Of a DNA stretch of 64,000 nt, positions 1 through 8,401 are shown piece by piece. Numbering within the stretch: position 1 is the first letter of the stretch; each line of letters begins with the position of its first letter. Source of the DNA: Spartobacteria bacterium (GTDB lineage: Bacteria > Verrucomicrobiota > Verrucomicrobiia > Chthoniobacterales > UBA10450); contig PNAS01000013.1 of the NCBI GenBank assembly GCA_003169695.1, positions 1 through 64,000 on the forward strand, read 5' to 3'. The notes beneath the pieces were generated by a model. The model had not been told where the DNA came from. It saw nothing but the letters and a program-made list of their open reading frames with translations, and ran no database searches. A program made the position numbers and the translations under genes.

Positions 1-210
1 GATGGAACACTGCTGGCCTCCAATAACGATTGGCAAGATAACCCGGCTCAAGCGGCGGAACTCATTGCTGCGGGTCTGGCGCCCGGCAGTAATCTCGAGG
101 CGGCTATCGCGACGACGTTGCCGCCGGGCCTTTACACCGCGCTGCTCGCGGGACTGAACAACGGTATCGGCGTCGGTCTCGTCGAAGTCTACGACCGCGG
201 GGCTCCGTAG
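1..210 (+). CDS. C-terminal end of a RAIGPSL-repeat secreted protein (partial)
   Basis: The window opens inside a reading frame that runs from base 1 to a TAG at 208-210. The 69 visible residues match the second half of the repeat module found twice at the end of the next gene: an 'NDWQD' segment, then 'GLAPGSNLEAAIAT', a 'PPGLYTALLAG' strand and a closing 'VGLVEVYD'. The protein is therefore probably another large secreted protein with the same C-terminal module. Its catalytic or binding part lies outside the window. Function unknown. Confidence 0.75.
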   Translation, partial: DGTLLASNNDWQDNPAQAAELIAAGLAPGSNLEAAIATTLPPGLYTALLAGLNNGIGVGLVEVYDRGAP

Positions 211-412
211 CACGAGAATTGCCATCATTTCTCGACGCGAAAGGCATTGGGAAGGATGCAGTTGGATATCGGCAAAGAAATGTTTTCCTACCAACGCAAC
301 TAACTCTGGGACGTTGGTATTGGGCTGGACGAGACCTCCCACCGCGCGCTGGATTACCAGCCCGAAAGTGCTTTCTTGTCGAATGGCAAGATAGTTCGAG
401 GAGATATCGATT

Positions 413-2371
413 ATGAGAAATGTGATTAGGTCTGAAGAAGCAGCCAGGGTTACGAAGCCAGATCGCTTGCGCCACTTTTTGCGACTGATCGGCGGCGGCG
501 CGCTCTCTCTCTTTCTGAGTAGATTTTCACTTGACGCTGCCACTCTTCCAGCCGGTTTCACGGAGACACAGTTCGGGAGTAATCTCTCCGACACTCCGAC
601 GGCGATGGACTTCGCACCCGATGGCAGACTCTTCGTTTGTCAGCAAGGAGGTCAACTCCGCGTGATCGAGAATGGGGTTTTGCTCGCAACTCCGTTTGTC
701 ACGGTAACAACCATCGCCAACGGCGAGCGGGGACTGCTGGGAATCGCCTTCGACCCCAATTTTACCAGCAACCAGTTTGTCTATGTCTATTACACCGACA
801 TCACGGCGCCGATCCATAACCGGGTCAGCCGTTTCACCGCCAATGGGAACGTAGCTGTGACCGGGAGCGAGACGGTTATTCTTGAACTGGATAATCTCAG
901 TAGCGCCACTAATCACAATGGCGGGGGGATACATTTTGGATCGGACGGCAAGCTCTATGTTGGGGTGGGAGAGAACGCGAACCCAGCAAACTCTCAAACA
1001 TTGACTAATCGGCTTGGCAAGCTGCTGCGCATTAACGCCGACGGCACCCTCCCTTCTGACAATCCAACGATCTTTCCTGGAATTGCAGGGTCTGCCTCCG
1101 GCGACAACCGGGCGATCTGGGCGGTGGGCTTGCGCAATCCCTACACCTTTGCGTTCCAGCCGGGCACAGGCCGGCTCTTCATCGACGACGTTGGGCAAAG
1201 CACCTGGGAAGAGATCAACGACGGCATCGTCGATTCGAACTACGGCTGGAGTGTTTGCGAAGGGTTCTGTTCACCGCCGAACACAAATTATCGAGATCCA
1301 TTATTTGAATACGGACATGGTTCGAGCAGCACGACTGGATGCGCCATTGTTGGCGGCACCTTTTACAATCCGGCGATCAACCAATTCCCGGCCAGCTATA
1401 TCGGCAAGTATTTCTTCTCCGACCTCTGCAGTGGCTGGATCCGGTTGATGGATCCGTCTAATAACACGGCGAGCGATTTCGCCATGGGTCTTTCCACGCC
1501 GGTCGATCTGAAAGTTGGACCCGATGGTAGCCTCTACTATCTCATCCAAGGCAACGGCGGACAAGTCTGGAGGGTCAGCGCGACGCCACCACCCCAAGCT
1601 TTGAACATCTCCTCGCGCTCAGACGTTGCAAGTGGTGAAAACGTCATGATTGGTGGCTTCATCATCACAGGAAACGCCACGAAGGAGGTGATCGTCCGCG
1701 CGATCGGCCCATCCTTACAACAATTCAATGTGCCGAATCCGCTTGCTGATCCGCTGCTTGCGCTTCACGGATCAACCGGGGAGCTCATTACATCCAACGA
1801 CAACTGGAAACAGACGCAACAGGCGTTGATTGAGAGCACACATCTGGCGCCAACAAATGATCTGGAATCGGCTATTGTCGCGACGCTGCAGCCCGGCGCC
1901 TACACGGCCATCGTCAGTGGCCAGGGGGGCACCGGCGGCATTGGGTTAGTAGAAGTCTACGATCTTGATTTGGCGGCTGCCTCAAAACTGGCAAACATCA
2001 GCACGCGTAGCTTTGTCCAGACAGGCGACAACAGGCTGATCGGAGGCTTCATCCTCGGCGGCGATAATGGCGCCGCCAACGTTATCGTGCGAGCGATTGG
2101 ACCTTCGCTGACCCAAGGCGGCATCACCAACGCACTTGCTGATCCCACGCTTGAGTTGCGGGACAGCAACGGCGCGTTGCTCCTGGCCGACGACAACTGG
2201 CAGGACGACCCGAGTCAAGCCGTACAAATTACAGCTAGCGGATTAGCGCCGAGTAATCCCCTTGAGTCAGCCATCGCGACCAGTCTGCTACCCGGAGCAT
2301 ACACAGCTATTGTGGCCGGGAAGAATGGCGGGACAGGAATAGGCCTCGTCGAGATCTACAACATTCCATAG
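413..2371 (+). CDS. Secreted PQQ-dependent sugar (glucose/sorbosone) dehydrogenase with two C-terminal RAIGPSL repeats
   Basis: This 652-aa protein starts at an ATG preceded by AGGAG at 399-403. Residues about 20-43 form an export signal (LRLIGGGALSLFLSRF). Residues about 45-390 are a glucose/sorbosone dehydrogenase beta-propeller, with GLLGIAFDPNF, NHNGGGIHFGSDGKLYVG (carrying the family's active-site-type His), a GKLLRINADG strand and AVGLRNPYTF. Such enzymes oxidise aldoses or related polyols in the periplasm or outside the cell with PQQ. The C-terminus holds two copies of a module of about 130 residues (about 398-521 and 528-651), each containing VIVRAIGPSL and ending GLVE(V/I)Y. Repeat function is unknown; surface sorting or binding is a guess. 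The substrate cannot be told from sequence. Confidence 0.88.
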   Translation: MRNVIRSEEAARVTKPDRLRHFLRLIGGGALSLFLSRFSLDAATLPAGFTETQFGSNLSDTPTAMDFAPDGRLFVCQQGGQLRVIENGVLLATPFVTVTTIANGERGLLGIAFDPNFTSNQFVYVYYTDITAPIHNRVSRFTANGNVAVTGSETVILELDNLSSATNHNGGGIHFGSDGKLYVGVGENANPANSQTLTNRLGKLLRINADGTLPSDNPTIFPGIAGSASGDNRAIWAVGLRNPYTFAFQPGTGRLFIDDVGQSTWEEINDGIVDSNYGWSVCEGFCSPPNTNYRDPLFEYGHGSSSTTGCAIVGGTFYNPAINQFPASYIGKYFFSDLCSGWIRLMDPSNNTASDFAMGLSTPVDLKVGPDGSLYYLIQGNGGQVWRVSATPPPQALNISSRSDVASGENVMIGGFIITGNATKEVIVRAIGPSLQQFNVPNPLADPLLALHGSTGELITSNDNWKQTQQALIESTHLAPTNDLESAIVATLQPGAYTAIVSGQGGTGGIGLVEVYDLDLAAASKLANISTRSFVQTGDNRLIGGFILGGDNGAANVIVRAIGPSLTQGGITNALADPTLELRDSNGALLLADDNWQDDPSQAVQITASGLAPSNPLESAIATSLLPGAYTAIVAGKNGGTGIGLVEIYNIP

Positions 2372-2419
2372 GCCCTCCCTCGTTCCGTCCGGAGACTTCC
2401 TGTTATTCGCCCGTTTGCG

Positions 2420-3775
2420 ATGAATGCTTTGAGAGAGGCAACTCCCGAGCCGTCACTCGCACGCCGGCTGGGTCCATTCGACGCGACCATGATCGTAATG
2501 GGCGGAATCATCGGCGCGGGAATCTTCGTCAATCCCTCGGTGGTCGCTCGGCAAGTGCACACGCCCATGCTTGTGCTGGGCGCGTGGCTGATCGGTGGCG
2601 TGATCGCATTGATCGGCGCATTTGTTTACGCGGAGCTGGCCGTGCTCCAGCCGCGCGTGGGCGGACAATATGCCTACTTGCGCGACGCGTATCACCCGAT
2701 CGTCGCATTCTTATACGGCTGGACCTTGTTGCTCGTCGTTCAGACGGGTGGCATGGCCGGAGCCGCGATCATCTTTGGCCGCTACTTCCGCGAGTTATCC
2801 GGGCTGGCCATCCCGGAGCAAGCCGTTGCGGCGGTAACGCTGGGCGTCCTCACCCTGATCAATTGCCTCGGGATCCGATCCGGTAGCAATGTCCAGAGTG
2901 CATTGATGCTAACGAAGCTCGCCGCAATCGCGCTGCTGATTGGTGTCGGTTGGATCGTGGCCAGTCCAGTGGCCACAGTCTCAATGGCAAGTGTAGCGGC
3001 GCCTGCAAATAACGAAGGTAGTGCGCTGACAGGGCTTGCCGCAGCAATGGTGCCCGTCCTCTTTGCTTATGGCGGATGGCAAACGGCCACGTTCGTGAGC
3101 GGCGAAATGCGCAATCCGAGGCGGGACCTGCCGCGCGGGCTCTTCATCGGTGTCGCCGGCGTCATTATCCTTTACCTCCTGGTGACCTATGTCTGCTTGC
3201 GGGTGCTGGGTATCGCGGGCCTGGCAAACACAACAACCCCGGCGTCCGAGGTGATGCGCCGCGCCTTGGGCGCGCGCGGCGCGAAGGTCATCGCGTGCGG
3301 GATCGCGATCTCGACGGTCGGTTTTCTAAGCCAGAGCATTCTCACTGCTCCACGAGTCTATTACGCGATGGCGTGCGACGGCGTTTTCTTCAAGGCGGTT
3401 GGTCGTCTTAACCCGCGAACGAGGGTGCCGGTGGTCGCGATTATGCTGCAAGGTGTTTGGGCGGCAATCGTGGCGATGACGGGCCGATACGAACAGATAC
3501 TTAATTATGTCGTGACCATTGACGTCCTCTTCTTTGGATTAACCGGCGCATCACTCCTGGTGTTTCGTGCCCGGGCCCGCCGGGACGGAATGGAACAGGC
3601 GCAAGGTAATCTGATCCGAGTGCCGTGGCATCCGATCACGACAGGCTTGTTCGTGCTGGCTTGCTGGGGCGTGGCCATCAGCACACTGGTGCGGTTCCCG
3701 CAAAACGCCGGTATCGGCGTCGCGATTCTTGGCATCGGGGCTCTGGTCTATCGCTTCTGGGCGCCGGCTCGTTAG
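2420..3775 (+). CDS. APC-superfamily amino acid permease
   Basis: A 451-aa inner-membrane transporter with about 12 hydrophobic segments. The N-terminal MGGIIGAGIFVNPS is the classical APC helix-1 motif (GxGIF) that binds the substrate backbone. FAYGGWQTATFVSGEMRNP matches the conserved helix-6 and following loop region (FaY.G...... .EeikNP). It probably imports or exchanges amino acids using an ion or proton gradient; specificity cannot be assigned. The first ATG follows the previous gene by 48 bp with no strong ribosome-binding site, so the start is the simplest choice rather than a proven one. Confidence 0.88.
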   Translation: MNALREATPEPSLARRLGPFDATMIVMGGIIGAGIFVNPSVVARQVHTPMLVLGAWLIGGVIALIGAFVYAELAVLQPRVGGQYAYLRDAYHPIVAFLYGWTLLLVVQTGGMAGAAIIFGRYFRELSGLAIPEQAVAAVTLGVLTLINCLGIRSGSNVQSALMLTKLAAIALLIGVGWIVASPVATVSMASVAAPANNEGSALTGLAAAMVPVLFAYGGWQTATFVSGEMRNPRRDLPRGLFIGVAGVIILYLLVTYVCLRVLGIAGLANTTTPASEVMRRALGARGAKVIACGIAISTVGFLSQSILTAPRVYYAMACDGVFFKAVGRLNPRTRVPVVAIMLQGVWAAIVAMTGRYEQILNYVVTIDVLFFGLTGASLLVFRARARRDGMEQAQGNLIRVPWHPITTGLFVLACWGVAISTLVRFPQNAGIGVAILGIGALVYRFWAPAR

Positions 3776-3856
3776 CTCGGCAGATAGGAGCGTATCGTCC
3801 AGCAGTTCACGTCTCTAGGCTCGCGTTACGATCCTAGCGCTCGTTAGTCTGCGGCA

Positions 3857-4273
3857 ATGAACATCAAACGTCTTCTTTTCGCGATCATCGCGGGCTTCAT
3901 CGTTGTCTTTGGAACTGACTATCTCATCCACGGGATCTGGTTGATGCCGGACTACGAAGCCACAAAATCACTCTGGCGGCCAGACAACGAAATGCAGTCG
4001 CATTTTAGCTGGATGCTTTCCGCGCAGCTCCTCTGTGCCGTCACCTTCGTCATTATCTGGGCCAAAGGATTCACGGGTCGCAATTTAGGGACTGGCGCCG
4101 TTTTTGGCCTGCTCATGGGTTTGTTTCAGAATGTCTGGGCGATTGTGAATTACGTCGTTCTCCCGATGCCAGCCGAACTCGCAGTGAAATGGTTCTTCAG
4201 CGGCCTCGCGCAAGCCGTGTTGCTCGGCATCGTTACGTCTCTTGTCTACAGGCCGGAGCCATCCGGGCCGTAG
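3857..4273 (+). CDS. Small integral membrane protein, function unknown
   Basis: This 138-aa protein has four predicted membrane helices: about residues 7-27, 51-68, 77-98 and 112-131. The first loop carries HGIWLMPDYEATKSLWRP, which resembles small uncharacterised four-helix membrane families such as DUF1761-like proteins, but I cannot assign it firmly. It stands alone on the plus strand and ends before a bidirectional terminator. No catalytic motif is visible. Confidence 0.7.
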   Translation: MNIKRLLFAIIAGFIVVFGTDYLIHGIWLMPDYEATKSLWRPDNEMQSHFSWMLSAQLLCAVTFVIIWAKGFTGRNLGTGAVFGLLMGLFQNVWAIVNYVVLPMPAELAVKWFFSGLAQAVLLGIVTSLVYRPEPSGP

Positions 4274-4338
4274 TTCAAAGAAGGCGACACCCCGCTGCGG
4301 CGTCGGACCGGCGTAGTGCGCCGGCCCTGCCACAAAAA

Positions 4339-4364
4339 CGGCGGCGACCTTTCGATCGCCGCCG
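4339..4364. terminator. Bidirectional intrinsic terminator
   Basis: A perfect 9-bp stem (CGGCGGCGA at 4339-4347 with TCGCCGCCG at 4356-4364) and an 8-nt loop sit between two convergent genes. An A-rich stretch precedes the stem (ACAAAAACG) and a T-rich stretch follows it (GCTGTTTCTGTTTT). It can therefore act for the plus-strand gene ending at 4273 and the minus-strand gene ending at 4398. Confidence 0.75.
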
Positions 4365-4397
4365 GCTGTTTCTGTTTTCCCCTAAGCTCAATTGCAT

Positions 4398-4790
4398 TTA
4401 CTTGGCGTCGTGCATTTCCTGCATCGCCTTGCTCATATCTTCGTGCGCTTTTTTCATCGCATCGAATTTTTGCTGTTGCTCCGGTGTGAGCAACGGACGG
4501 ATCTGCGTGCTGGTGCTTTCCATGAGCGTCCGCATCTTTTCCATCGCTTCTTGGTGGATGGCAGCGATCTGTGGTTTCGTCTGATCGATGATCGGTTGCA
4601 CCTTGGCCTTTTGCTCCGCCGTCAGGCTCAGTTTTTCGCCTAGGTGCTCAAACGGATTCTCCATGTGATGATTCGGTCCCGGTCCGTGTTCATGCTTGGG
4701 TCCATCACTGGGATCCTGAGCTTGAAGATAGGTCAGACCGCCGAGCGTGAGTCCGCAGGCGGCCATGAGAGTGATAAGTTTTCGTGTCAT
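4398..4790 (-). CDS. Spy/CpxP-family periplasmic protein (LTxxQ repeat)
   Basis: A 130-aa exported protein: N-terminal signal (MTRKLITLMAACGLTLGG, cleavage near LQAQ), a His-rich linker (HEHGPGPNHH), then an amphipathic helical region with two LTxxQ-type motifs, LSLTAEQKAK and LLTPEQQQK. These motifs define the Spy/CpxP/ZraP group of periplasmic chaperones and metal- or stress-linked adaptors. It is transcribed away from the ECF-sigma operon at 4981, whose third gene carries the same motifs. Shared control is plausible but not shown. The His-rich stretch could bind metal. Confidence 0.85.
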   Translation of the reverse strand: MTRKLITLMAACGLTLGGLTYLQAQDPSDGPKHEHGPGPNHHMENPFEHLGEKLSLTAEQKAKVQPIIDQTKPQIAAIHQEAMEKMRTLMESTSTQIRPLLTPEQQQKFDAMKKAHEDMSKAMQEMHDAK

Positions 4791-4873
4791 TGTTTTGTTT
4801 GTTTCTTGTTTTTGAGCGCAATCAGAGCGCCTCTTTCACGGATGGATGACAGGAACGGGGAAGTCGCGGTTAC

Positions 4874-4895
4874 AAATTTCTCGCGAAAATTTCTC
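4874..4895. promoter_or_regulatory. Direct repeat in the divergent Spy-like / sigma-factor intergenic region
   Basis: AAATTTCTC occurs at 4874-4882 and again at 4887-4895, a 13-bp spacing, inside the 190-bp gap between the divergent genes starting at 4790 and 4981. It could be a regulator site. I see no convincing -10/-35 pair here, so this is only a candidate. Confidence 0.25.
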
Positions 4896-4980
4896 TTGGC
4901 CCCGCGAAACGGCACTTATTCTGTAACCTCGGATCGCGCTGCGCTGTCTTCTTCAGCAGTGTGGACTTGTTTTGCTTTAC

Positions 4981-5565
4981 ATGGCTGATGATCGCCTCTT
5001 GCGGGAGCTTGTGGCTGCGGCTCTGCGGCAGGATGATGACGCGGCGCGCGAATTGGTCCGCGCGCTCTATCCGCTGGTGGCAAAATTGGTGCGCGCGCAT
5101 CGACCGGCGCGAAGCGCCGAGGAGGATCTTTGCCAGATGATCTTCATCAAGATCATGCAGAAGCTGTCTCAGTTCTCCGGCAAGGTGCCGCTGGAGCATT
5201 GGGTCTCGCGCATTGCGATCAACACCTGCATCAACCAGATCCAGGCGGAGAAAGCGCGACCGGAATTGCGCGAGGCCGATCTGAGCGAAGAGCAAGCGGC
5301 CGTGGTCCGAAACATGGCGGCGACGGGCGACGAGTTGGCCCCTGACCAGCGCTTTGCGTCGCGGGAGCTTGTGGAGCACCTTATGACGGTCCTCAAACCA
5401 GCCGAGCGACTCGTGATCGATCTACTGTACTTGCAGCAGCGCTCCGTGGCGGATATCCAAAAATTTGTCGGATGGAGCACTGCGCTCGTGAAGGTGCGAG
5501 CTTTCCGTGCGCGGCAAAAAATGAAGAAGCAAATGGCGATCATTTCAGCGAGGGAAAATAAATGA
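4981..5565 (+). CDS. ECF-type RNA polymerase sigma factor
   Basis: A 194-aa sigma-70 factor of ECF architecture. Region 2 lies in the first half (EEDLCQMIFIKIMQKL and VPLEHWVSRIAINTCINQ are the hallmark segments). Region 4 with the helix-turn-helix lies at the C-terminus (LKPAERLVIDLLYLQQ, then SVADIQKFVGWSTALVKVRAFRAR). I chose the ATG at 4981; a TTG nine bases upstream is also possible. The stop overlaps the next start (ATGA, 5562-5565), so the sigma factor, the membrane protein and the sensor-like protein should be translated together, as in CnrYXH-like modules. Confidence 0.92.
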   Translation: MADDRLLRELVAAALRQDDDAARELVRALYPLVAKLVRAHRPARSAEEDLCQMIFIKIMQKLSQFSGKVPLEHWVSRIAINTCINQIQAEKARPELREADLSEEQAAVVRNMAATGDELAPDQRFASRELVEHLMTVLKPAERLVIDLLYLQQRSVADIQKFVGWSTALVKVRAFRARQKMKKQMAIISARENK

Positions 5566-5876
5566 AAAAACCTGACGCGGATTTGAATCGCCTTTTGCGT
5601 TCGGCGGCGAATGCTGCGGAGCCATCGGCGCCGGAAGCGCCTTATGGTTTCGAGACCCGCGTGGTCGCGTTATGGCACGCGGGCAACGGACGAGCGAATG
5701 ACGCCGCCGAACTAACGCGCTTTTTGCGGAGGATTGGCGCGGTCGCTTTTGCTGTGCTGGCTCTGGCGAGCGCCGGTGCCTACCAGCAGTTCAACGAGAA
5801 TGAGGAGAGGACGACCCCTCAAACAAATGAATACGCGATCGCAGATTCCGCGATTCAGACGGAGTTTTCGCAATGA
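5562..5876 (+). CDS. Putative membrane anti-sigma factor
   Basis: A 104-aa protein with a cytoplasmic N-terminal segment of about 55 residues (LNRLLRSAANAAEPSAP, then GFETRVVALWHA), one membrane helix at about 60-78 (IGAVAFAVLALASAGAY) and a short outer tail. It is coupled to the sigma gene by ATGA and to the next gene by another ATGA at 5873-5876. It has no classical zinc-binding anti-sigma motif. Position, size and topology resemble short anti-sigma factors such as CnrY; the role is inferred from that. Confidence 0.65.
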   Translation: MKKPDADLNRLLRSAANAAEPSAPEAPYGFETRVVALWHAGNGRANDAAELTRFLRRIGAVAFAVLALASAGAYQQFNENEERTTPQTNEYAIADSAIQTEFSQ

Positions 5877-6295
5877 GCAGCGCGTTGAAATGGAAGCTGG
5901 CGTTCGCGCTCCTTCTCGTGTTCGTCGCAGGTGTAACGACAGGCGGATTACTGAGCACGCTGCATGTGCACCGCCATTTTCTTGGGCCGCCGCATTCCGG
6001 CGCGGTGGGCGATCGGATGCGAGAGCACTTGCGGCGTGTGCTGGATTTGACCCCCGAACAAGCAGTTAAAATCGCGCCGATCGTCGATGCGACCTCGGCG
6101 AAACTCGAATCGATCCGCGTCGAGACCGCGCAACGCGTGCGGGACGCGATGGAGGAATCGGAACGGCAAATCTCGCCGCAGTTGACTCCAGAACAACAGA
6201 AGAAACTCCAGGAGCTGAAGCTCGAGCATCGCAAAGTCTTGATGCATCATGGGTTCACCCCCCCCCCGCCCGACGGCCCGGCGCCGTCTCCATGA
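5873..6295 (+). CDS. CnrX/CpxP-like periplasmic sensor protein
   Basis: A 140-aa membrane-anchored periplasmic protein. Residues about 7-28 form an N-terminal anchor (LAFALLLVFVAGVTTGGLL). The rest is a helical hairpin with VLDLTPEQAVKIAP and QLTPEQQKKL, the LTxxQ motifs of CnrX/NccX heavy-metal sensors and CpxP relatives. His residues (LHVHRHF, HRKVLMHHGF) could bind a metal. It is the third gene of the sigma/anti-sigma operon and is the natural candidate for the signal-sensing part. A run of prolines (TPPPPDGPAP) closes the protein. Confidence 0.78.
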   Translation: MSSALKWKLAFALLLVFVAGVTTGGLLSTLHVHRHFLGPPHSGAVGDRMREHLRRVLDLTPEQAVKIAPIVDATSAKLESIRVETAQRVRDAMEESERQISPQLTPEQQKKLQELKLEHRKVLMHHGFTPPPPDGPAPSP

Positions 6296-6357
6296 TCCTC
6301 TAAGCGACTTCTTGAGTCCAGGATCGCATTTCCTAACGCATTATCGTTAACTCAGGG

Positions 6358-6735
6358 ATGACTCCGAGTTACGACGACTTTCTGATCAAGCGTTTCGAGC
6401 AGCCCGATGAAGTGCGGACGTTCGAAAAAGGTTATTTCGAAATCGTGAAGGTCGGCTCGATGACGATCGGCCGCGCCAGTTACGAGCCGGGTTGGAAATG
6501 GTCGAAGCACGTCGGACTAACGACAGGCGCCGCGTCGTGCGAGGTGGAGCATATCGGCCTGGTCATTTCCGGCTCCGCCGCGTGCCAGATGAACGATGGC
6601 CGCTACTATGAAATGAAGGCGGGCGATCTTTTCTACATTGCCCCCGGCCATGACAGCTGGGTAGTGGGCAACCAGCCCTATGTGTCACTCCATTTTCTTG
6701 GCGCCGAGCATTATGCTGACGTCGCGCCCAGCTGA
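6358..6735 (+). CDS. Cupin-domain protein
   Basis: A 125-aa single-domain cupin. Conserved features are GRASYEPGWKWSKHVG (first cupin motif region), HIGLVISGSAACQMNDG and GDLFYIAPGHDSWV (second motif, with PGH). Small stand-alone cupins bind a metal and act as isomerases, dioxygenases or ligand sensors; nothing identifies the ligand. The ATG at 6358 lies 62 bp after the sensor-like gene and 75 bp before mlaE, so its operon membership is unclear. Confidence 0.8.
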   Translation: MTPSYDDFLIKRFEQPDEVRTFEKGYFEIVKVGSMTIGRASYEPGWKWSKHVGLTTGAASCEVEHIGLVISGSAACQMNDGRYYEMKAGDLFYIAPGHDSWVVGNQPYVSLHFLGAEHYADVAPS

Positions 6736-6809
6736 ACGTGCTCTGCGATTCCCGCAGAAACTAATCTGGAAACAGCGGGTGGCGTAGTGCTATACCTTGC
6801 TACCGCATC

Positions 6810-7550
6810 TTGAAAAATTATCTCCGGCTCAACGCTAGCCTGCTTTACTGGGTCCTGGTCGCGCCGTTCAAGGGACATCTCTTCAAGATATCGCCGATCT
6901 TCCGGCAGATGGTGTTCATCGGCGTACGCGCGACGCCGATGGTCGCGCTCACGGCGTTCAGCGTAGGCGTGACGCTCGCAATGCAGGCCGCACATTCGCT
7001 GCAACAACTCGGCGCGGAAATATACGTGCCCGACCTGGTGATGGTCACGCTCCTGCGGGAAATGGGGCCGGTCTTGATCGCCGTAATCGTGATCGGCCGC
7101 AGCGGGTCTGCCGTGGCCGCGGAGTTGGGAACGATGAAAGTGTCCGAGGAAATTGAGGCGCTCGAAGTGATGGCGATCAATCCGATCAGCTACCTGATTG
7201 TGCCTCGCTTCCTGGCCATGCTCGTGATGCTGCCAGCCCTCACGATCCTGGGAAATTTCATCGGCGTTCTCGGTGGCTGGGCCGTGTGTCACTTTGCGCT
7301 CGATTTCAATACCGCCGGCTACGTGCTCCGCGCGCTGGAGAGCGCCAATACCTGGGATTTGTATTCGGGTATGATCAAAAGCGCGGTCTTCGCGTGGATC
7401 ATTATCACGATTGCCTGCAACGCCGGTCTCCACGTGGAAGGCGGCGCGGAAGGTGTCGGTCAGGCCACGACAGCTTCGGTCGTGCAAGCGCTCCTCGCGA
7501 TGCTCGTCACCAACGCAATCCTTACCGCGGTGTTTTTCTTCGGCGCATGA
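6810..7550 (+). CDS. mlaE: MlaE-family lipid ABC transporter permease
   Basis: A 246-aa permease of the MlaE/YrbE family. The family signature is present: LLREMGPVLIAVIVIGRSGSAVAAELGTM, then EEIEALEVMAINPISYLIVPR. MlaE forms the inner-membrane core of the system that moves phospholipids between inner and outer membranes; this implies a diderm cell. The start appears to be a TTG at 6810, as no in-frame ATG precedes the conserved region. The stop overlaps the ATP-binding gene (ATGA, 7547-7550). Confidence 0.9.
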   Translation: MKNYLRLNASLLYWVLVAPFKGHLFKISPIFRQMVFIGVRATPMVALTAFSVGVTLAMQAAHSLQQLGAEIYVPDLVMVTLLREMGPVLIAVIVIGRSGSAVAAELGTMKVSEEIEALEVMAINPISYLIVPRFLAMLVMLPALTILGNFIGVLGGWAVCHFALDFNTAGYVLRALESANTWDLYSGMIKSAVFAWIIITIACNAGLHVEGGAEGVGQATTASVVQALLAMLVTNAILTAVFFFGA

Positions 7551-8401
7551 ATCCCGAGACAGAACCTGTGGTGGAGGTGGCAGATCTATCCCGAAAATTC
7601 GGGGATAGAACTGTAATCGACAATCTTTCTTTCAAGATCCATCGCGGCGAAACCATGGTCATCATGGGCGGTAGTGGTTGCGGCAAGAGCACGCTGCTGC
7701 GCCACATCATCGGCGTGATGAAGCCGACCGCGGGTTCGGTGAAAATCTTCGGCGACGAAATTACCACGATGAACGATCGGGAAATCGCCGATGTCCGGCG
7801 GCGGTTTGGAATGCTGTTTCAATCGGGTGCGCTGCTTGCGTCGCTCACGGTCGGCGAGAACGTTGCTCTCCCGCTCTTGCAACACACCGACATGTCAGAA
7901 GATGAGGTCCAGGAGACCGTAACCCAAAAACTTCAGACGGTCGGGTTAAGCGGCTTCGAGAATCTCAAACCGGCGGAGATCAGCGGCGGCATGAGAAAGC
8001 GTGTCGGCCTCGCCCGGGCTCTGGCTCTCGATCCCGAGCTGCTGTTCAGCGACGAACCAACCTCGGGACTCGATCCCATCATGACCGCGGTCGTGGACAA
8101 GCTCACGCTCGAGCTCACTCAGGGAAGCGGCATGACGGCCGTCGTTGTGACCCACGATATGACGAGCGCATTTCGCATCGCCACGCGAATGATTATGCTC
8201 GGACGCGGCACCATTATCGCGCAAGGTACTCCGGACGAAATTCGCACCAGCCCAAATCCCGAAGTGCAGCAATTCATCAACGGCGAACCCGATGGCCCTA
8301 TGCCTTTGAATCTTTCGCAGGACGATCATGAGCACCATCCCCACGTGAAGGCGCGCCCGCTCGTTTCCGCCCAGCACCGCTTTCGCCATAAGATCCCATG
8401 A
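7547..8401 (+). CDS. mlaF: MlaF-family ABC transporter ATP-binding protein
   Basis: A 284-aa ATPase with Walker A GGSGCGKST, the Q-loop near FGMLFQSGAL, signature EISGGMRKRVGLARAL, Walker B LLFSDEPTSGLDP and the switch His in VVVTHDM. It powers lipid movement through MlaE. The open frame extends upstream into mlaE, but the ATG at 7547, which overlaps the mlaE stop and lies just before the VEVADLSRKFG strand, is the natural start. The C-terminal tail is His-rich (DDHEHHPHVKA). The stop overlaps mlaD (ATGA, 8398-8401). This is the only ABC ATPase gene in the window. Confidence 0.94.
   Translation: MNPETEPVVEVADLSRKFGDRTVIDNLSFKIHRGETMVIMGGSGCGKSTLLRHIIGVMKPTAGSVKIFGDEITTMNDREIADVRRRFGMLFQSGALLASLTVGENVALPLLQHTDMSEDEVQETVTQKLQTVGLSGFENLKPAEISGGMRKRVGLARALALDPELLFSDEPTSGLDPIMTAVVDKLTLELTQGSGMTAVVVTHDMTSAFRIATRMIMLGRGTIIAQGTPDEIRTSPNPEVQQFINGEPDGPMPLNLSQDDHEHHPHVKARPLVSAQHRFRHKIP

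Noticed and set aside
219-416. A 65-codon plus-strand frame before the sugar dehydrogenase
   Set aside because: It has no ribosome-binding site or known motif, and it overlaps the start region of the next gene; probably chance.
6711-7487. A 258-codon minus-strand open frame opposite mlaE
   Set aside because: It is rich in Arg and His, shows no family motif, and lies wholly antisense to a gene with strong conserved motifs.
7286-7546. An upstream extension of mlaF
   Set aside because: It overlaps mlaE in another frame with Arg-rich nonsense; the ATG at 7547 fits the ATPase start and the ATGA coupling.
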